DNA from: Candidatus Bipolaricaulota bacterium
Lineage (GTDB): Bacteria > Bipolaricaulota > Bipolaricaulia > UBA7950 > UBA9294
Direction of reading: 5' to 3'
Assembly: GCA_028278555.1 (NCBI GenBank)
Contig: JANQEA010000026.1
Location: 97,267 to 161,266 of the forward strand
Length of the DNA stretch: 64,000 bases
Of this stretch, positions 61,134 to 64,000 are shown piece by piece; the first letter of the stretch is position 1, and each line of letters opens with the position of its first letter. Both the position numbers and the translations under genes were made by a program. The notes beneath the pieces are model-generated. The model saw only the letters and a list, made by a program, of their open reading frames with translations. It was not told where the DNA came from and made no database searches.

Positions 61134-62086
61134 TCGTTGACGACGGTGATGTTGACGACGACCGAGTCCTGGAGCCCCTGATCGTCGACGACCGTCAGGC
61201 TGGCGACGAACGTGTGCGTCGGCGCCGATGAGCGGTAGGTGTGGACGATTGCGTCGTCGGTCTGGAGCGTCGCCGACTCGCCGTCGCCGAAGTTCCAGAT
61301 GTAGACCTCGATCTCGTGACCCGGCGCCGCGACCGAGCCTTCGGGGGTGAACGTCACCCGGAAGAGGGACGGGATCTCCGGGAGCTGCGTCGACTCGTAG
61401 ACCTTCTCCGGATCGGAGGCGGTGAATTCGGCCGTCGGCCCGTCGAACGGGACGATCTCCTCGACGTAGACGCTGACGATCGCCGTGGTGCTCCGAGACG
61501 CCCCGTCATCGTCGTAGACGGTCAGCGTCGCCGGGAAGTTCGTCGACGCGACCGGGTTGTACGTGTGGGCGATCTGCAGACCCGAACCGGTCGTTCCATC
61601 GCCGAAATCCCACGCGTAGAGCTCGATCTCGCCGTCGACGTCCGAGCTGAGCGCCGCGTCGAACTGCACGAAGAGCGGGCCGTCGCCGTGCGTCGGATCG
61701 AACGTGAATCGAGCGAACGGCGCATTGTTTCCCGGAGCGGGCGCCCTCCGGACCTCGATCGACTGCTGCATCGTCCCGATCGCTCCGCTGTTGTCCTCGA
61801 CCTCGAGCGTCACCGTGTACGTCGTCGCCGATGCCGGCGCGAAGATGTGATCGACCTGCAGCCCCTGCGCCGTCGTCCCGTCGCCAAACGACCACCGGTA
61901 GGCGACGATCCGCCCATCCGAGTCGTACGAGGCGGAGGCGTCGAACGCGACGAGGAGCGGCGATTCACCGGACAGGATCGACGCGCTGATGTGCGCGATC
62001 GGCGGCGCGTTCAGCAGCGTACACCCTCCCGCCAGCGCGAGAGAGAGCACGACGCCACAGAGCTTGGGGATCAGCCGCCGTTGCAT
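61130..62086 (-). CDS. Lipoprotein with three PKD domains
   Basis: The protein has 318 residues from ATG 62086. The signal peptide ends SLALAGGC, followed by TLLNAPPIAHI, the same start as the lipoprotein at 42447. PKD units: YDSDGRIVAYRWSFGDG (about 30-112), SDVDGEIELYAWDFGDG (about 120-205) and a diverged third with HEIEVYIWNFGDGESA (about 225-315). It is an extracytoplasmic lipid-anchored Ig-like repeat protein. Confidence 0.87.
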   Translation of the reverse strand: MQRRLIPKLCGVVLSLALAGGCTLLNAPPIAHISASILSGESPLLVAFDASASYDSDGRIVAYRWSFGDGTTAQGLQVDHIFAPASATTYTVTLEVEDNSGAIGTMQQSIEVRRAPAPGNNAPFARFTFDPTHGDGPLFVQFDAALSSDVDGEIELYAWDFGDGTTGSGLQIAHTYNPVASTNFPATLTVYDDDGASRSTTAIVSVYVEEIVPFDGPTAEFTASDPEKVYESTQLPEIPSLFRVTFTPEGSVAAPGHEIEVYIWNFGDGESATLQTDDAIVHTYRSSAPTHTFVASLTVVDDQGLQDSVVVNITVVND

Positions 62087-62148
62087 GATGGCCCATTCTA
62101 GCAGGGCTCAGGACCGAGCGGAAGCGATCCGGGGCTCTGAAACAAGCA

Positions 62149-62178
62149 GGCGGCCCCACCCATTCGGGTGGAGCCGCC
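62149..62178 (-). terminator. Terminator of the 62203-63669 PKD gene
   Basis: Stem GGCGGC-x-CCACCC / GGGTGG-x-GCCGCC has one internal mismatch and a 4-nt loop. On the minus strand it is followed by TGCTTGTTTC. It lies 25 nt after the stop codon. Confidence 0.65.
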
Positions 62179-62202
62179 GTAGAGACCCAGAGGTGCGACC
62201 GT

Positions 62203-63669
62203 CTAGTAGTCGGTGTTGATCGTGATCTCGCGGGAGAAGCTCGTCTCCGCACCGAGGAAGTCGATCGCCGTCACCGTGATCGTGAACGTGTTCACGCCAT
62301 CAGCGAGATTCGTGTATGTGTGATCCTCCTCCATGCCATCGATAGGATCATACGCGAAGTACTCGGTGTTCCCATCGCCCCAGTTCACTTTGTAGAACTC
62401 GATGCCCCAGGCGTCGTTCGGCCATCCGAACGGGGTGCCGTTATCCCACCCCTGCCCTTCCGGATCGTAGCAGAGGTTGTGATCGTCGTAGTTGCCCGGT
62501 TCGTCGTTGAGCGGGTCTGGATCATCCTCTGTTCCGTCGTTCGGATCTGGCGTATCACCCTCATGTCCGGTCGGCGCTTCGGAGCGAATCCAGATTGTCG
62601 CCGAGTCGGTCTGAATGTTGGCGCCGCCGCCGTCGTCGGGGAAGACCACGTCGTCGGCAACCCACGTTCCGCCGCCGCCCTCATCATCGTTGATCTCAAA
62701 CCCGGCAACCGGCTGCTCGTTGTCGACGATCACGTCGCGCTGCTCGGTGTCGCTCCCATCTTCATCGTCGATGACGATCAGCGTGATCGTGAACGTCTCG
62801 CTCTCCTGATCCGTCGTGTAGCGATGCTCGATGGGATCGTCGTTGTTGCGCGACTGCGGTGATGTCCCGTCGCCGAACCTCCAGATCCACTCGGTCAGCG
62901 TCCGCCCGGCCGTCGCATCGGAGTTGCTCCCGTCACAGATGATCCGCTGCGGTGCTGTCACCCTGTTCGGTGCCGTGGTGAAGCTTGCTGTTGGGTTGTC
63001 CTCAGGGCGATCGGGGCCTGCGACTGTCGCAGTGATCGTTCTCGACGCCGTGTCCTCGGAATTGTTCGCGGCGATGATCCGGAGGACGACGTTGTACGTC
63101 GTCGTGACAGTTGGACCGTACGTATGCGTCGTCGTCATCCCGGTCCCGGTCGTCCCGTCGCCGAAGTCCCAGAAGTACGCCGTAATCGCCATCCCGGGGG
63201 CGGTCGATGCTGACGCATTGAAGATGACCGTGAGCGGCGATTCGCCGGTCAACGGCGTGGCCGTGAATGTCGCCGTTGGATTGGGCCCATCACCTCCACC
63301 GTTCCCGTCGGCCGGATTGACGGTGATCACCTTCTGCGCCGTCGATGTCTCATCACAGTTGTCGGTCACGCGGAGAACCACCGTGTACTGACCGACCGCC
63401 GTGTACGTGTGCGTCACCGATTCACCGGTCGCGCTCGTGCCGTCACCGAAATCCCACTCGAATTTGACGATGATCCCGTCCTCGTCTGACGAGAGGATCG
63501 CGCTGAACGCGATCGCTTCACCGACCTCGACGATCGTCGTGCCCGTGAACTTCGCATCGGGAGGGATGTTGAACAGACAACACCCGCTCACCCAGAGGAG
63601 CAGTGGCACGAGAAGGACCGCAACGGCCGCTCCCCGTACCCACCAAGTCTTCGTCTCCCGCCTTTTCAC
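62203..63669 (-). CDS. Large lipoprotein with PKD domains and acidic insert
   Basis: The protein has 488 residues; GTG 63669 lies behind GGAGGCCCAAG. The lipobox is LLWVSGC near residue 24-30. PKD repeats include LSSDEDGIIVKFEWDFGDG, GMAITAYFWDFGDG, a third with LTEWIWRFGDG, and a diverged C-terminal one (FYKVNWGDGNTEYFAYD). Between them lies a strongly acidic Asn/Asp-rich insert (about 325-395: GDTPDPNDGTEDDPDP). Such DxD-rich loops may bind calcium. It is the largest of the PKD lipoproteins in the window. Confidence 0.87.
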   Translation of the reverse strand: MKRRETKTWWVRGAAVAVLLVPLLLWVSGCCLFNIPPDAKFTGTTIVEVGEAIAFSAILSSDEDGIIVKFEWDFGDGTSATGESVTHTYTAVGQYTVVLRVTDNCDETSTAQKVITVNPADGNGGGDGPNPTATFTATPLTGESPLTVIFNASASTAPGMAITAYFWDFGDGTTGTGMTTTHTYGPTVTTTYNVVLRIIAANNSEDTASRTITATVAGPDRPEDNPTASFTTAPNRVTAPQRIICDGSNSDATAGRTLTEWIWRFGDGTSPQSRNNDDPIEHRYTTDQESETFTITLIVIDDEDGSDTEQRDVIVDNEQPVAGFEINDDEGGGGTWVADDVVFPDDGGGANIQTDSATIWIRSEAPTGHEGDTPDPNDGTEDDPDPLNDEPGNYDDHNLCYDPEGQGWDNGTPFGWPNDAWGIEFYKVNWGDGNTEYFAYDPIDGMEEDHTYTNLADGVNTFTITVTAIDFLGAETSFSREITINTDY

Positions 63670-63809
63670 CTTGGGCCTCCTTCAAACGATGCCAGAATAG
63701 CATTCCGCCATCTCTAAGGTAGCTTCGATGCGAAGGCCCGTCATCCGGATCGGATACTCCGGGGAACGACCCCTGTCCCCCGGGCGAGAGACACGCGCCC
63801 AAAAGAAAA

Positions 63810-63832
63810 GGGAGGGGCGCATGGCCCCTCCC
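63810..63832 (-). terminator. Strong intrinsic terminator
   Basis: A perfect 9-bp stem GGGAGGGGC/GCCCCTCCC with a 5-nt loop is followed on the minus strand by TTTTCTTTT. It lies 26 nt after the stop of the partial gene at the window end. Confidence 0.88.
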
Positions 63833-63858
63833 ATCGTTGCTCTTGTGAGGCGTCTAGG

Positions 63859-64000
63859 TTATTCGCTACCGACTTCCTCGACCGGAGCCTCTTCCTCGCC
63901 AAGCAGACCGCCCAGCGAGAACTCCGCCGACAGCACCAGCGTGTTCCCAAGCGTCTCCTCCAGGATGTACGCCGCGTCAACGTACAGTCCCGCTACGTTG
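63859..64000 (-). CDS. C-terminal fragment of an unidentified protein, cut by window edge
   Basis: An open frame enters from beyond base 64000 and ends at TAA 63861-63859. The visible ~46 residues read as alternating hydrophobic strands (VAGLYVDAAYILEETL; TLVLSAEFSLGGLLG) and end in an acidic tail (EEEAPVEEVGSE). It could be the end of an outer-membrane or secreted beta-rich protein. A strong terminator downstream supports it as a real gene. Confidence 0.7.
   Translation of the reverse strand, partial: NVAGLYVDAAYILEETLGNTLVLSAEFSLGGLLGEEEAPVEEVGSE

Overview
The window is GC-rich bacterial DNA with compact genes, many 4-nt ATGA/GTGA start-stop overlaps and frequent GTG starts behind strong GGAGG-type ribosome binding sites. 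Generic bacterial genes (rnc, mutS2, spoVG, sppA, nfeD-type protease, a Lon-like protease, two tRNAs) sit beside a large set of secreted or lipid-anchored proteins with PKD domains, GNAT acetyltransferases and small membrane proteins. Lipoprotein signal peptides are common. No gene here fixes the taxonomy. The mix would fit an uncultured lineage such as Bipolaricaulota (OP1), but that is only a guess.

Layout. 1-3.0 kb (minus strand): the N-terminus of a copper-type P-ATPase with two HMA domains, a 29-residue hydrophobic small ORF, a CDF metal exporter and a DUF362/ferredoxin protein. 3.19-11.75 kb (plus): a tightly packed catabolic operon with a three-subunit molybdenum hydroxylase (FAD, 2Fe-2S and Mo subunits), FdrA, DUF1116, a metal-dependent cyclase/amidohydrolase and DUF2877. 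The FdrA/DUF1116/DUF2877 set corresponds to E. coli AllF/AllG/AllH, described as oxamate carbamoyltransferase. This suggests a pathway that oxidises an N-heterocycle, opens it and conserves energy as carbamoyl phosphate.

11.8-28.3 kb is an accessory zone: a three-domain beta/gamma-crystallin, several GNATs, a release-factor-like gene with a truncated second copy, a PlsC-like protein, a GH17-like hydrolase behind a decayed EEP nuclease gene, transglutaminase and APH-like genes, DUF1761 followed by a TrmO remnant, MarR divergent from an esterase, DinB, and membrane proteins. 28.3-32.4 kb: SppA and a translationally coupled GNAT-like/thiolase/DUF35 operon. 32.6-41.4 kb: small zinc-ribbon and TPR-like proteins, an esterase with an internal PDZ-like domain, secreted PKD, concanavalin-like and beta-propeller proteins, FxLYD, a broken DUF4177-like gene, and two copies of a double-hairpin repeat.

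41.4-45.4 kb: rnc with tRNA-Arg(CCU) only 2 nt after its stop codon, a PKD lipoprotein, a transglutaminase fused to a G2/IMC-like domain, and spoVG whose stop codon is the first three bases of tRNA-Gln(UUG). 45.4-53.4 kb: mutS2, DMT and MATE transporters, glycerate kinase, an endonuclease III relative, a C_GCAxxG_C_C protein and a hypothetical. 53.6-64 kb: four PKD lipoproteins interspersed with a SagB-type oxidoreductase, an NfeD-type protease, a small zinc-ribbon membrane protein, a phospholipase-D-like protein and a Lon-like protease, ending in the C-terminus of an unidentified protein. No CRISPR array, complete IS element or phage module was seen.
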